DNA from: Bryobacterales bacterium
Lineage (GTDB): Bacteria; Acidobacteriota; Terriglobia; Bryobacterales; Bryobacteraceae
Direction: 5' to 3'
Length of the DNA: 8,989 bases
NCBI GenBank assembly: GCA_003132905.1
Contig: PKZC01000265.1
Coordinates: 570 to 9,558, forward strand
Below, one piece after another: positions 1-6,083 of this stretch (its first letter is position 1; every line of letters begins with the position of its first letter). The notes under the pieces were generated by a model. The model was given only the letters and a program-made list of their open reading frames with translations. It was not told the origin of the DNA and did not search any database. The position numbers were made by a program, and so were the translations under genes.

Positions 1-1111
1 CGCGGTCGCCAGTGCGAGCCAGCTCAATGTTCACTCGCGTGGCGCCTGAATGCCGGGCAACGTTGGTTAGCGCTTCTTGAACGATACGGAACAAATGCGT
101 TTCGGTCTCATCGGCCAAGCGGCCGTCGAAACTGGACTTGTAGTCGACATCGATACCGGTCCGTTGGCCAAACCGCTCAGCCAACCATCGAATGCCGGCG
201 TCGAGCCCGAAGTCATCCAGGATAGTGGGACGCAACAGGTGCGAAAGCTCACGCACGTTTTGTATCGCCTCATCGATCAGCCGGCGGCAGTCGTCCAGGC
301 GCGCAGGATCGGGCGGCGCGGATGGATCGAGCGCGGTTACATTGGCTTTGATCGCGGTAAGCGACTGGCCAAGTTCGTCATGCAGTTCATGCGAGAAACG
401 CCGCGCCGCGGTCTCTTGACTCTCCAGCATGTGCCAGGTAACGCGCGCCAAGTCGGACGATTGTTGCTCCATCCTGCGGAAGAGCTGGGTGGTAATGCGC
501 ACGGTGAAGATCGCGCACACCAGAGCCAGCAGAAGGCATCCGCTCAGCAGTCCGAGCGATTCCTTCACCAGTTGCGACGAGCGCTGATCGATCCGCGTTT
601 GGGCGGCCAAGGTCCGGCTGGCGTTGTTCGCGATCATCTTAGCCACAATCGCGGTCACTTCTTCGTGGTGGCGCAGCAGATCCCGCGAGGTGTACGTCGG
701 CACGTTCTTGCGGACCAGTAACCGCCGGGCTTCGCTGGAAAAGCCGCGCACCGCCGTGCTGAGCTGGCGCCACAGTTCCTCTTGCGAGGTGCCGGCGGCT
801 TCGGTTACGATCCGCTCCACCGCCTGATCGGCGTCGTCCAACTGGGCCAGCAGGCGTTCGCGTTCGGATAGCTCGGTGCCGCGCGCAAGTTTGTAGAACG
901 CGGCGTTCAGGGTATCCTGCTCGCGCTGCAACTCGTCGATTAATCGTGTCGTCACCAGACCGTTGTGAACGATGTCGGCCGAATTTTCCTGAATCAATTG
1001 CGCGCTTTTCAAGCCGATGGAACCGGCCGCCATCAATAACACGATCACAGCCGAGAAGCCGATAACAAGAACCCGCAGGATCTTGCGGTACGTAACTGGA
1101 TCGGAATACAC
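1..1111 (-). CDS. Sensor histidine kinase, HisKA_3 (NarL/DesK-like) type, partial at the 3' end
   Basis: Read on the complement, 370 codons are open from a GTG at 1111 to the window edge; no stop is reached, so the gene continues leftwards. The product is an inner-membrane two-component kinase. A short cytoplasmic N-terminus leads into membrane helix 1 (about residues 12-31), a helical extracytoplasmic region (about 32-186, resembling four-helix-bundle sensor domains) and helix 2 (about 187-206). The HisKA_3 phosphoacceptor motif follows: SHELHDELGQSL at 240-251, with H244 the likely phosphorylated histidine. The N-box of the ATPase domain is QEALTNVARHS (345-355, with N350). The later nucleotide-binding G-boxes are outside the window. 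Only about 30 residues separate helix 2 from the phosphoacceptor region, too few for a complete HAMP domain. The GTG start is chosen because it lies just before the first membrane helix, has AGAG a few bases upstream, and an in-frame TAG lies about 60 bases further upstream with no ATG between. Kinases of this family usually pair with a LuxR/NarL-type response regulator, which would be expected off the left edge (inference). The signal sensed cannot be read from the sequence. Confidence 0.9.
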   Translation of the reverse strand, partial: MYSDPVTYRKILRVLVIGFSAVIVLLMAAGSIGLKSAQLIQENSADIVHNGLVTTRLIDELQREQDTLNAAFYKLARGTELSERERLLAQLDDADQAVERIVTEAAGTSQEELWRQLSTAVRGFSSEARRLLVRKNVPTYTSRDLLRHHEEVTAIVAKMIANNASRTLAAQTRIDQRSSQLVKESLGLLSGCLLLALVCAIFTVRITTQLFRRMEQQSSDLARVTWHMLESQETAARRFSHELHDELGQSLTAIKANVTALDPSAPPDPARLDDCRRLIDEAIQNVRELSHLLRPTILDDFGLDAGIRWLAERFGQRTGIDVDYKSSFDGRLADETETHLFRIVQEALTNVARHSGATRVNIELARTGDR

Positions 1112-1212
1112 GCCATCTCTAGGATCGCTCAGACGGGCCAGCGCATGAATCGCCCAGGCAGGCTATTTTGAGCGCCCAAAATGGGTAGAGGAACCGTTTC
1201 GAAAGCCCGTCG

Positions 1213-1404
1213 TCATTTCCCGGCCTTGCGTTTAGCCTTTGCTTTCGAACGAATCTTTGCGCTTTCCCGGTGCAGCGAGCCGATGAGCTCTTTGCTGGTC
1301 TTGAACGGGCCAAAGAAGCGACCGAGTGCGAAATCCGCCATGCTCTCCGCGATGCCGCGAACCACAATCGACTTCGGCGTGAAGGTGATCTTACCCGCTT
1401 CCAC
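1213..1404 (-). CDS. Small basic hypothetical protein, 63 aa
   Basis: A 63-codon frame on the complement starts with GTG at 1404 and ends with TGA at 1213-1215. Three things support it as real. A consensus GGAGG sits 5 bases before the GTG. Codon choice resembles the larger genes (ATC, ACC, TTC, CGC and GGC dominate). The product looks protein-like, with a beta-prone N-terminal third (KITFTPKSIVV), a central amphipathic stretch and a very basic C-terminus (KIRSKAKAKRKAGK). There is no signal peptide or membrane segment, so it is probably cytoplasmic; the basic tail could bind nucleic acid or a polyanion, but that is speculation. It lies 101 bp upstream of the histidine kinase on the same strand and could share its transcript. 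I do not recognise the family. An overlapping minus-strand frame starting at 1481 has a plausible first 22 residues and could be the original N-terminus joined by a frameshift in the G6 run near 1428 (see findings). Confidence 0.5.
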   Translation of the reverse strand: MEAGKITFTPKSIVVRGIAESMADFALGRFFGPFKTSKELIGSLHRESAKIRSKAKAKRKAGK

Positions 1405-1409
1405 GTTGG

Positions 1410-1414
1410 CCTCC
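1410..1414 (-). promoter_or_regulatory. Shine-Dalgarno site GGAGG for the 63-aa gene
   Basis: The complement reads GGAGG, then 5 bases, then GTG at 1404. This is the best ribosome binding site on the minus strand of this area and is the main reason for choosing the GTG start over upstream alternatives. Confidence 0.5.
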
Positions 1415-1606
1415 AGCCTCCCCCCGCCGCGACATATCGCAAGATATTCAGCTTCAGCGTATCAGAGAAGTAAATTTTCATTCATTAAGATTCCCGCGCC
1501 CCTAGCCCCGCATTTTGGTGTCGGGAACTCCCCTACCCGGGCTATCGGTGATTTTCGTTTCCGGCTGCAAGATGGTTATGCGAGGCGGAAATGAGCCCCT
1601 CGCAAA

Positions 1607-1612
1607 AGGAGA
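1607..1612 (+). promoter_or_regulatory. Shine-Dalgarno site AGGAGA for the small exported protein
   Basis: AGGAGA lies 6 bases before the GTG at 1619. It fixes that GTG as the start and argues that the 60-codon frame, not the overlapping plus-strand frame from 1591, is translated. Confidence 0.75.
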
Positions 1613-1618
1613 ACCAAA

Positions 1619-1801
1619 GTGAACAAACTAATTTTCGCCTCTCTGTTGAGCGTGGGTGCCATCCTGGCGGCGCAGGCGCCGGCTACGTCCGCACCAGCGG
1701 CCAGCACCAAGACCACCGCGAAGGCCAAGACCAGCAAGAAGCATCACAGCAAGAAAGCTACCGCTGTGAACAGCACCAACGCCAAACCCGTTGCGAAGTA
1801 A
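1619..1801 (+). CDS. Small exported Lys/Ala/Thr-rich protein, 60 aa
   Basis: The gene has a GTG start with an AGGAGA ribosome binding site 6 bases upstream and a TAA stop at 1799-1801. Residues 1-20 form a typical signal peptide: MNK, then a hydrophobic core, then AQA. The exact cleavage point is unclear because prolines follow both candidate sites. The mature part is about 35-40 residues, almost entirely Ala, Lys, Thr, Ser and His, with a central SKKHHSKK motif, and is certainly disordered and strongly basic. The composition and layout recall enterobacterial acid-shock protein Asr (signal peptide, then A/K/H/T-rich repeats), but with so little sequence complexity this is an analogy and not a homology claim. 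It likely acts in the periplasm or at the cell surface, perhaps as a charge buffer or polyanion binder (inference). It forms its own transcription unit: an intrinsic terminator begins about 30 bp after the stop. Confidence 0.75.
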   Translation: MNKLIFASLLSVGAILAAQAPATSAPAASTKTTAKAKTSKKHHSKKATAVNSTNAKPVAK

Positions 1802-1831
1802 ATAACGACGGCGATAGGCCGTGATTTTCAT

Positions 1832-1879
1832 GCCCGGGGCAGCAGGCCGATCGCCTGCCACCTCGGGCGTTGCTTTTTT
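1832..1879 (+). terminator. Strong Rho-independent terminator after the small exported protein gene
   Basis: The outer stem GCCCGGGG (1832-1839) pairs with CCTCGGGC (1861-1868) with one G-U pair. After a 2x2 internal loop, the inner stem GCAGGC (1842-1847) pairs with GCCTGC (1853-1858) around a 5-base loop. A T-rich tail ending in six T (1874-1879) follows. It isolates the 60-aa gene from the protease gene, whose start is only about 26 bp further on. It could be bypassed by readthrough. Confidence 0.88.
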
Positions 1880-1905
1880 GACGCCTTTGCCGCGAAGATC
1901 TAGGA

Positions 1906-3093
1906 GTGCAGTATTCCCTACCCCCGGACAAGCTGCAACGCGCCATCGAGTATGCGCATGCCGGCTACTGGCTGCACTTTACCAGCGAGATCTACGCCAT
2001 TGTCATTCTTGTAGCGATTGTCGCCACGGGACTCTCGGCGAAGTTTCGCGACTGGGCCGAGGCCGCATCCAAGCGCCGATTCGTCCAGGCTTTAGTCTTC
2101 ATCCCCCTGCTATTAGTAACCAACGACCTGCTCTACCTTCCAGCAAATCTTTTCGGCCAGCACCTGGAGCTGAAATTCGATCAGTCCATCCAAAGCTGGC
2201 CCTCCTGGTTCTGGGATTGGACAAAAAGCGAACTGATTCTGCTGGCGTGCGGTGTGCCGCTCGCCTGGCTGCTGTACGCCGTGATTCGCCGCAGCCCGCG
2301 CCGCTGGTGGCTATACTTCTGGCTTGCGACGCTGCCTCTAATCGTCACCGTGATGTATCTGGAGCCAATGGTCATCGAACCGCTTTTCTATCGCTTTGAG
2401 CCACTGGCCCAGACCCATCCCGATCTGGTGAACCAGCTCGAACACCTGATCGCCCGCGGTGGGCTCGCCATCCCGCCCGACCGCATGTTCGAAATGAAAG
2501 CCAGCGAAAAACTCAACTCGCTGAATGCCTACGTCAGTGGATTCGGCGGATCGAAGCGCGTGGTAGTTTGGGACACCACGCTTCAGCACCTCAGCACGCC
2601 CGAAACCCTGTTTGTTTTCGGCCACGAGATGGGGCACTACGTACTGGGCCACATTCGCAATTCCCTGCTCTGGCTATCGGTGCTGCTGCTCATCCTGCTA
2701 TGGATCGGCTCGCACATCATGCGCTGGACGATCGCGCGTTGGGGCAGCAAATGGCGCATTCGGGATACGGGAGATTGGGCGTCGGTCCCTCTGTTGTTGT
2801 TGATTGTCGCGGTCTTTAGCTTCGTCACCGAACCGGTTATAAACAGTTACAGCCGCTGGCAGGAGCACCAGGCGGACATCTACGGCCTTGAGGTAACACA
2901 TGGCGTCGTACCCGATTCGGCAACCGCCGCAGCGCATTCGTTTCAAGTAATGGGCGAGATCGGCCTGGACGAGCCGAATCCAAACCGTTTCATCGAATTC
3001 TGGCTCTTCTCGCATCCTTCGACATCAGATAGACTTACCTTCGCGGAAACTTACAATCCATGGATGAAGGGCACGCCCCGTTACGTCAAGTAA
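1906..3093 (+). CDS. M48 family (Ste24/CaaX-protease-like) integral membrane zinc metallopeptidase
   Basis: A 395-residue polytopic membrane protease. The zinc-binding HExxH motif is HEMGH at residues 240-244. The probable third zinc ligand is E320 in EHQAD, as in Ste24-type enzymes. The upstream signature NAYVSGFGGSKRVVVWDTTL (208-227) and the late HPSTSDRL (370-377) are also characteristic of M48 peptidases. Likely membrane helices lie at about 28-45, 62-84, 108-126, 134-152, 253-270 and 293-309, flanking the catalytic segment as in Ste24. The length is close to the usual 400-420 residues. The bacterial role is probably membrane protein quality control or processing; no substrate can be read off. 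The start is a GTG at 1906. It is the only usual start codon in this frame after the in-frame TGA at 1879-1881, but the AGGAG sequence overlaps the start codon itself, so initiation is unusual (see findings). GH39 and GH144-type genes follow on the same strand 55 bp downstream, though a functional link is not evident. Confidence 0.94.
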   Translation: MQYSLPPDKLQRAIEYAHAGYWLHFTSEIYAIVILVAIVATGLSAKFRDWAEAASKRRFVQALVFIPLLLVTNDLLYLPANLFGQHLELKFDQSIQSWPSWFWDWTKSELILLACGVPLAWLLYAVIRRSPRRWWLYFWLATLPLIVTVMYLEPMVIEPLFYRFEPLAQTHPDLVNQLEHLIARGGLAIPPDRMFEMKASEKLNSLNAYVSGFGGSKRVVVWDTTLQHLSTPETLFVFGHEMGHYVLGHIRNSLLWLSVLLLILLWIGSHIMRWTIARWGSKWRIRDTGDWASVPLLLLIVAVFSFVTEPVINSYSRWQEHQADIYGLEVTHGVVPDSATAAAHSFQVMGEIGLDEPNPNRFIEFWLFSHPSTSDRLTFAETYNPWMKGTPRYVK

Positions 3094-3114
3094 GCTACGT
3101 CAAGTAACAAGTAA
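3082..3114 (+). repeat. Short direct repeat spanning the protease stop codon
   Basis: The 12-mer TACGTCAAGTAA occurs at 3082-3093, including the TAA stop of the protease, and again at 3096-3107, followed by a partial third copy CAAGTAA at 3108-3114. The period is 14 then 7-12 bases. The second copy would again encode Tyr-Val-Lys-stop, suggesting a small local tandem duplication. No function is implied. Confidence 0.7.
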
Positions 3115-3148
3115 CTTGCCTCGGAACCGGGAGTCCCACCAATAGGTC

Positions 3149-4639
3149 ATGCCTCGTTCTCTGATCCTCACAAGTTGCCTCCTGCTAGCCGCCACGCTGG
3201 TATCGAGCCAGGAAACGCCGCCTACAGAGGAGATCACTATCGACACGCGCGCAGCCTCGCGCCCGTTTCCACATTATTGGGAGCAGATGTTCGGCTCAGG
3301 CAGCGCTATTCTTTCGTTGCGCGACAGTTACCGGCGCGATCTGCGGACCATGAAAACAGCCACCGACATCCGCTATGTTCGCTTTCACGCGATCTTTGAC
3401 GACGAAGTGGGAATGTATGCCGAAGACAGCCAGGGCCAGCCGGTTTACAACTGGTCCTATGTCGATCAAATCTACGATGGGCTGCTCGAAAACGGAGTTC
3501 GCCCGTTCGTCGAAATGAGCTTTATGCCACGTGCGTTGGCCGCATCGATCATTCCGCACGTATTTTGGTACCATCCCTTACCTTCGCCTCCTAAGGACTA
3601 TGCCAAGTGGGAAGAACTGGTTTATGCGTTTGCAAAACACTTAGTGACACGCTACGGCGCGAATGAAGTATCGCAATGGTATTTCGAAGTCTGGAATGAA
3701 CCGAACATCGACTTTTGGACCGGGGAACCGAAGCAGGCGACCTATTTTGAGTTATACGATCACGCCGCGCGGGCCATCAAACGCGCCGACTCACGGTTGC
3801 GCGTGGGTGGTCCGGCCACCGCGCAAGCGGCCTGGATCCCAGATATGATTACCCACGCAGTGGACGGACAAATTCCGCTCGATTTCGTGTCCACTCACGT
3901 ATATGGAAACGACCTATCGAAAGACGTCTTTGGAACCGATGAAACCATAGATCGGTCCGTGATGGTGAGCCGTGCCGTCGAGAATGTCTACAAGCAAGTG
4001 AAAGCATCCAGCCGCCCCGATTTGCCGATCATCTGGAGCGAATACAACGCCAGTTATAAGAACGAAATCGACGTTACCGATGCGGCCTTCATGGGGCCAT
4101 GGTTAGCCAATAATATTCGGTTGTGCGATGGCATGACGACGATGATGTCCTACTGGACTTTTTCCGACGTCTTCGAGGAGCAAGGCGTGATTAAAACGCC
4201 GTTCTACGGGGGATATGGGGTGATCGCCGAAGGCGGGGTTCCAAAAGCGGCCTTTAATGCCTTTGCGATGCTGCACCGGCTAGGTGCCCAACGCTCGCAG
4301 CCGGACCTTGCCAATGCCTTGGTCACCAAACGCGCGGATGGCACGCTCGCAGTCGCGGTATGGAACTATGCGGACCCGGGTACTACCGGAACCGCACGGA
4401 AGGTTCACGTGGCCATCAGTGGGCGCGCTGGTACTCAGCGGTACCACGTGGAACTCCTGGATCCGGATCATGGGTCGGCCTTGGCCACATGGCAGACGAT
4501 GGGTAGCCCGGCTAGTCCCACTCCCGATCAATATGAACGGTTAAAGAGGGCTAGCACGGTAACCCAGAAGCTGGATAGCACGTCCAGCTTTATGCTCCCA
4601 GCTCATGGACTGGCTCTAATAGAAGTGCGGCCTCGCTGA
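3149..4639 (+). CDS. Secreted GH39 family glycoside hydrolase (beta-xylosidase-like)
   Basis: The product has 496 residues. An N-terminal signal peptide (about 1-20, ending near VSSQ) predicts export. The body is a (beta/alpha)8 barrel typical of GH39, the family of beta-xylosidases and alpha-L-iduronidases. The segment around residues 30-90 (HYWEQMFGSG, then RYVRFHAIFDDE) is the GH39 N-terminal signature. WNEPN at 182-186 carries the predicted acid/base E184. WSEYN at 296-300 carries the predicted nucleophile E298. Family members are retaining enzymes. From about residue 385 a C-terminal beta-sandwich-like part follows (AVAVWNYAD, then LPAHGLALIEV at the end). The start is ATG at 3149, directly before the signal peptide; the ribosome binding site is weak (AGG close to the ATG). 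The stop is 4 bp before the next gene, so co-transcription with the GH144-type gene is near certain. Several TTA leucine codons occur (for example at residues 144, 165, 202 and 319), more than in its neighbours, hinting at a different codon history. GH39 covers several substrates, so xylan, arabinan or an exopolysaccharide all remain possible. Confidence 0.92.
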   Translation: MPRSLILTSCLLLAATLVSSQETPPTEEITIDTRAASRPFPHYWEQMFGSGSAILSLRDSYRRDLRTMKTATDIRYVRFHAIFDDEVGMYAEDSQGQPVYNWSYVDQIYDGLLENGVRPFVEMSFMPRALAASIIPHVFWYHPLPSPPKDYAKWEELVYAFAKHLVTRYGANEVSQWYFEVWNEPNIDFWTGEPKQATYFELYDHAARAIKRADSRLRVGGPATAQAAWIPDMITHAVDGQIPLDFVSTHVYGNDLSKDVFGTDETIDRSVMVSRAVENVYKQVKASSRPDLPIIWSEYNASYKNEIDVTDAAFMGPWLANNIRLCDGMTTMMSYWTFSDVFEEQGVIKTPFYGGYGVIAEGGVPKAAFNAFAMLHRLGAQRSQPDLANALVTKRADGTLAVAVWNYADPGTTGTARKVHVAISGRAGTQRYHVELLDPDHGSALATWQTMGSPASPTPDQYERLKRASTVTQKLDSTSSFMLPAHGLALIEVRPR

Positions 4640-4643
4640 CCCT

Positions 4644-6083
4644 ATGCTCTGTCACGCCACGGCAATCCTAATCAGTGCGCTCCTGCTCGCTCCTGGCGTG
4701 GTCCCGGCGGCTACCGTGGATCAGCCTGCGCCTCCCCCGGCCCCCAATAGCGATCTCGTGGCGCCCATTTCGGCGGCGGACCGTGCGCTGGTGGAAGATT
4801 TGGAGCACCGCAGTTTTGCATATTTCTGGGAGCAGGCCGACCGTGGTACCGGCCTGGTGCTCGATCGCGCGCGAGTGGATGGCGGACGCGCCAAAGGTCC
4901 CAGCCGCGATATCGCCAGCGCCGCCGCTACCGGTTTCGGGCTCACTGCCATCTGCATCGGCGTCGAGCATGGATGGATCACCAGGAAAGAGGCAGCCGAC
5001 CGCGTCCGGGCTACGCTCGATTTCTTCGCCAATAAAGCCAACCAGGAGCATGGCTGGTTCTATCACTGGATGGACGTTTCCACAGGTGATCGCAAATGGG
5101 ACAGCGAGACATCCTCCGTCGACACGGCCTTTCTGCTGGCGGGCGTCCTAACGGCCGGGCAATACTTCTCCGACGATCCCGAAATTCCCAAGCTTGCCAC
5201 CGAGATCTATAACCGTGTGGACTTCCAATGGATGCTGGATGGCGATCCGTTGCTGCTCTCCCACGGCTGGCGCAACGGGAAGGGCTTTCTCAAGAACAAG
5301 TGGGACACGTATTGCGAACTCGGCCTGCTGTATGTGCTGGCCATCGGCTCACCCACCCATCCGATTTCGCCGGACTCCTGGTATGCCTGGCAGCGCCCCT
5401 TTTACCAATACGGAAATTACGAGTTCGTCAGCGGTGGTCCGCTGTTCACGCATCAGTATTCCCAGGCCTGGATCGATTTCCGCAACCGCCGCGATCGGGG
5501 CTTCGTGGATTTCTTCCTGAACTCGGTGAATGCCACGCGCGCCAATCAGCAATACAGCTTTAACCTGGATCTGCCCAATACGTTCGGCAAAGACATCTGG
5601 GGGATTACGGCTTCGGACGGTCCCAAGGGCTATCGCATCTACGGAGAGATCAAAGCGTTCGATCCCGTGGATGGAACTGTGGCTCCCGCCGCCGCCGGGG
5701 GATCGCTGATGTTTACGCCGGACATCTCCATTCCAGCGCTCAAGGCCATCCGGCAGCATTTCGGCGATCGCGTTTTCGGCCGCTATGGCTACGTGGACGG
5801 CTATAATCCGACGCTCGATTGGTTTGACACCGATGTTGTCGGCATCGACGTCGGCATCACAATGCTCAGCGCGGAGAACCTGCTGACGGGCAACGTTTGG
5901 CATTGGTTTATGGCCAACCAGCCGGCATCGCACGCCATGGATTTGATCGGGTTTAGCGCTGCGCCAGGCAAAGAAGCTCCGGTCAAGGAAGTAAAGAAGG
6001 CTGCTCCCAAGAAGCGGGCGCGATCCACGTCTACCGGCGCAAAGCGAACCGTGAAACCTACGCTGCCTCGGGCACAGGCCTAA
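4644..6083 (+). CDS. Secreted PF10091 'glucoamylase-family' protein, GH144-like (probable endo-beta-1,2-glucanase)
   Basis: The product has 479 residues. A signal peptide (about 1-23, ending PAATV) predicts export to the periplasm or beyond. Residues about 45-435 form the all-helical PF10091 domain: HRSFAYFWEQ at 55-64, GWFYHWMD at 137-144, SETSSVDTAFLLAG at 154-167, DTYCELGLLY at 221-230, GPLFTHQYSQAWIDFR at 265-280, and YGEIKAFDPVDGTVAPAAAGG at 333-353. These are hallmarks of the group containing GH144, whose characterised members hydrolyse linear beta-1,2-glucan to sophorooligosaccharides. Likely catalytic or binding acids are E155, D160 and E225 (eyeball assignment). The last 40 residues (about 440-479) are an unusual Lys/Arg/Ala/Pro-rich, probably disordered tail not needed for the fold. 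The ATG lies only 4 bp after the GH39 stop with no clear ribosome binding site, suggesting translational coupling. The 3' end overlaps the 3' end of the opposing synthase gene by 26 bp. The family is old-named 'glucoamylase', but activity on starch is not expected; beta-1,2-glucan is the favoured substrate, also because of the neighbouring synthase. Confidence 0.9.
   Translation: MLCHATAILISALLLAPGVVPAATVDQPAPPPAPNSDLVAPISAADRALVEDLEHRSFAYFWEQADRGTGLVLDRARVDGGRAKGPSRDIASAAATGFGLTAICIGVEHGWITRKEAADRVRATLDFFANKANQEHGWFYHWMDVSTGDRKWDSETSSVDTAFLLAGVLTAGQYFSDDPEIPKLATEIYNRVDFQWMLDGDPLLLSHGWRNGKGFLKNKWDTYCELGLLYVLAIGSPTHPISPDSWYAWQRPFYQYGNYEFVSGGPLFTHQYSQAWIDFRNRRDRGFVDFFLNSVNATRANQQYSFNLDLPNTFGKDIWGITASDGPKGYRIYGEIKAFDPVDGTVAPAAAGGSLMFTPDISIPALKAIRQHFGDRVFGRYGYVDGYNPTLDWFDTDVVGIDVGITMLSAENLLTGNVWHWFMANQPASHAMDLIGFSAAPGKEAPVKEVKKAAPKKRARSTSTGAKRTVKPTLPRAQA
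6058..6083. other. 26-bp tail-to-tail overlap of convergent genes
   Basis: The TAG stop of the minus-strand synthase gene (6058-6060) lies inside the last codons of the plus-strand GH144-type gene, whose TAA is at 6081-6083. There is no intergenic space, and only weak inverted repeats are nearby (GCCT/AGGC at 6065-6079 and CCAC/GTGG at about 6087-6098) without T-runs. I see no terminator for either gene, so their transcripts probably overlap as antisense RNA at the 3' ends. Confidence 0.85.

Larger units (their letters stand above)
1405..1618. other. Intergenic region between divergent small genes
   Basis: These 214 bp separate the minus-strand 63-aa gene from the plus-strand 60-aa gene, so promoters for both directions should lie here. 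I scanned both strands for sigma70-like -35/-10 pairs and found no convincing match. It contains the G6 run (C6 on the plus strand, about 1420-1425) and a short GC-rich stretch around 1496-1545 without a clean hairpin. The leftmost 77 bp are also covered by the start of an alternative minus-strand frame (ATG at 1481). Confidence 0.5.

Noticed and set aside
77..721. Long plus-strand open frame of 214 codons
   Set aside because: It is the antisense shadow of the histidine kinase; the minus strand carries the recognisable HisKA_3 and N-box motifs, while this frame is Gln/Arg-rich with no domain.
1165..1182. Inverted repeat ATTTTG/CAAAAT with a 6-base loop between the 63-aa gene and the kinase gene
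   Set aside because: Only 6 mostly A-T pairs and no T-run, so too weak to call a terminator or operator.
1878..1906. TTGACG as a -35 element for the protease gene
   Set aside because: It falls in the terminator's T-run, the hexamer at the right spacing is a poor -10 match, and transcription would start inside the coding region.
1821..2399. Plus-strand 192-codon frame overlapping the start of the protease gene
   Set aside because: It overlaps the terminator and the membrane helices of the M48 protein in another frame, and has no recognisable features.
3101..3118. CAAGT/ACTTG inverted repeat in the gap before the GH39 gene, considered as an operator or terminator
   Set aside because: The 5-bp stem is a by-product of the local CAAGTAA duplication and has no T-run.
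5349..5933. Minus-strand open frame of 194 codons opposite the GH144-type gene, considered as a leftover of the missing GH94 domain
   Set aside because: It shows no GH94-like motifs and its composition is that of an antisense shadow.
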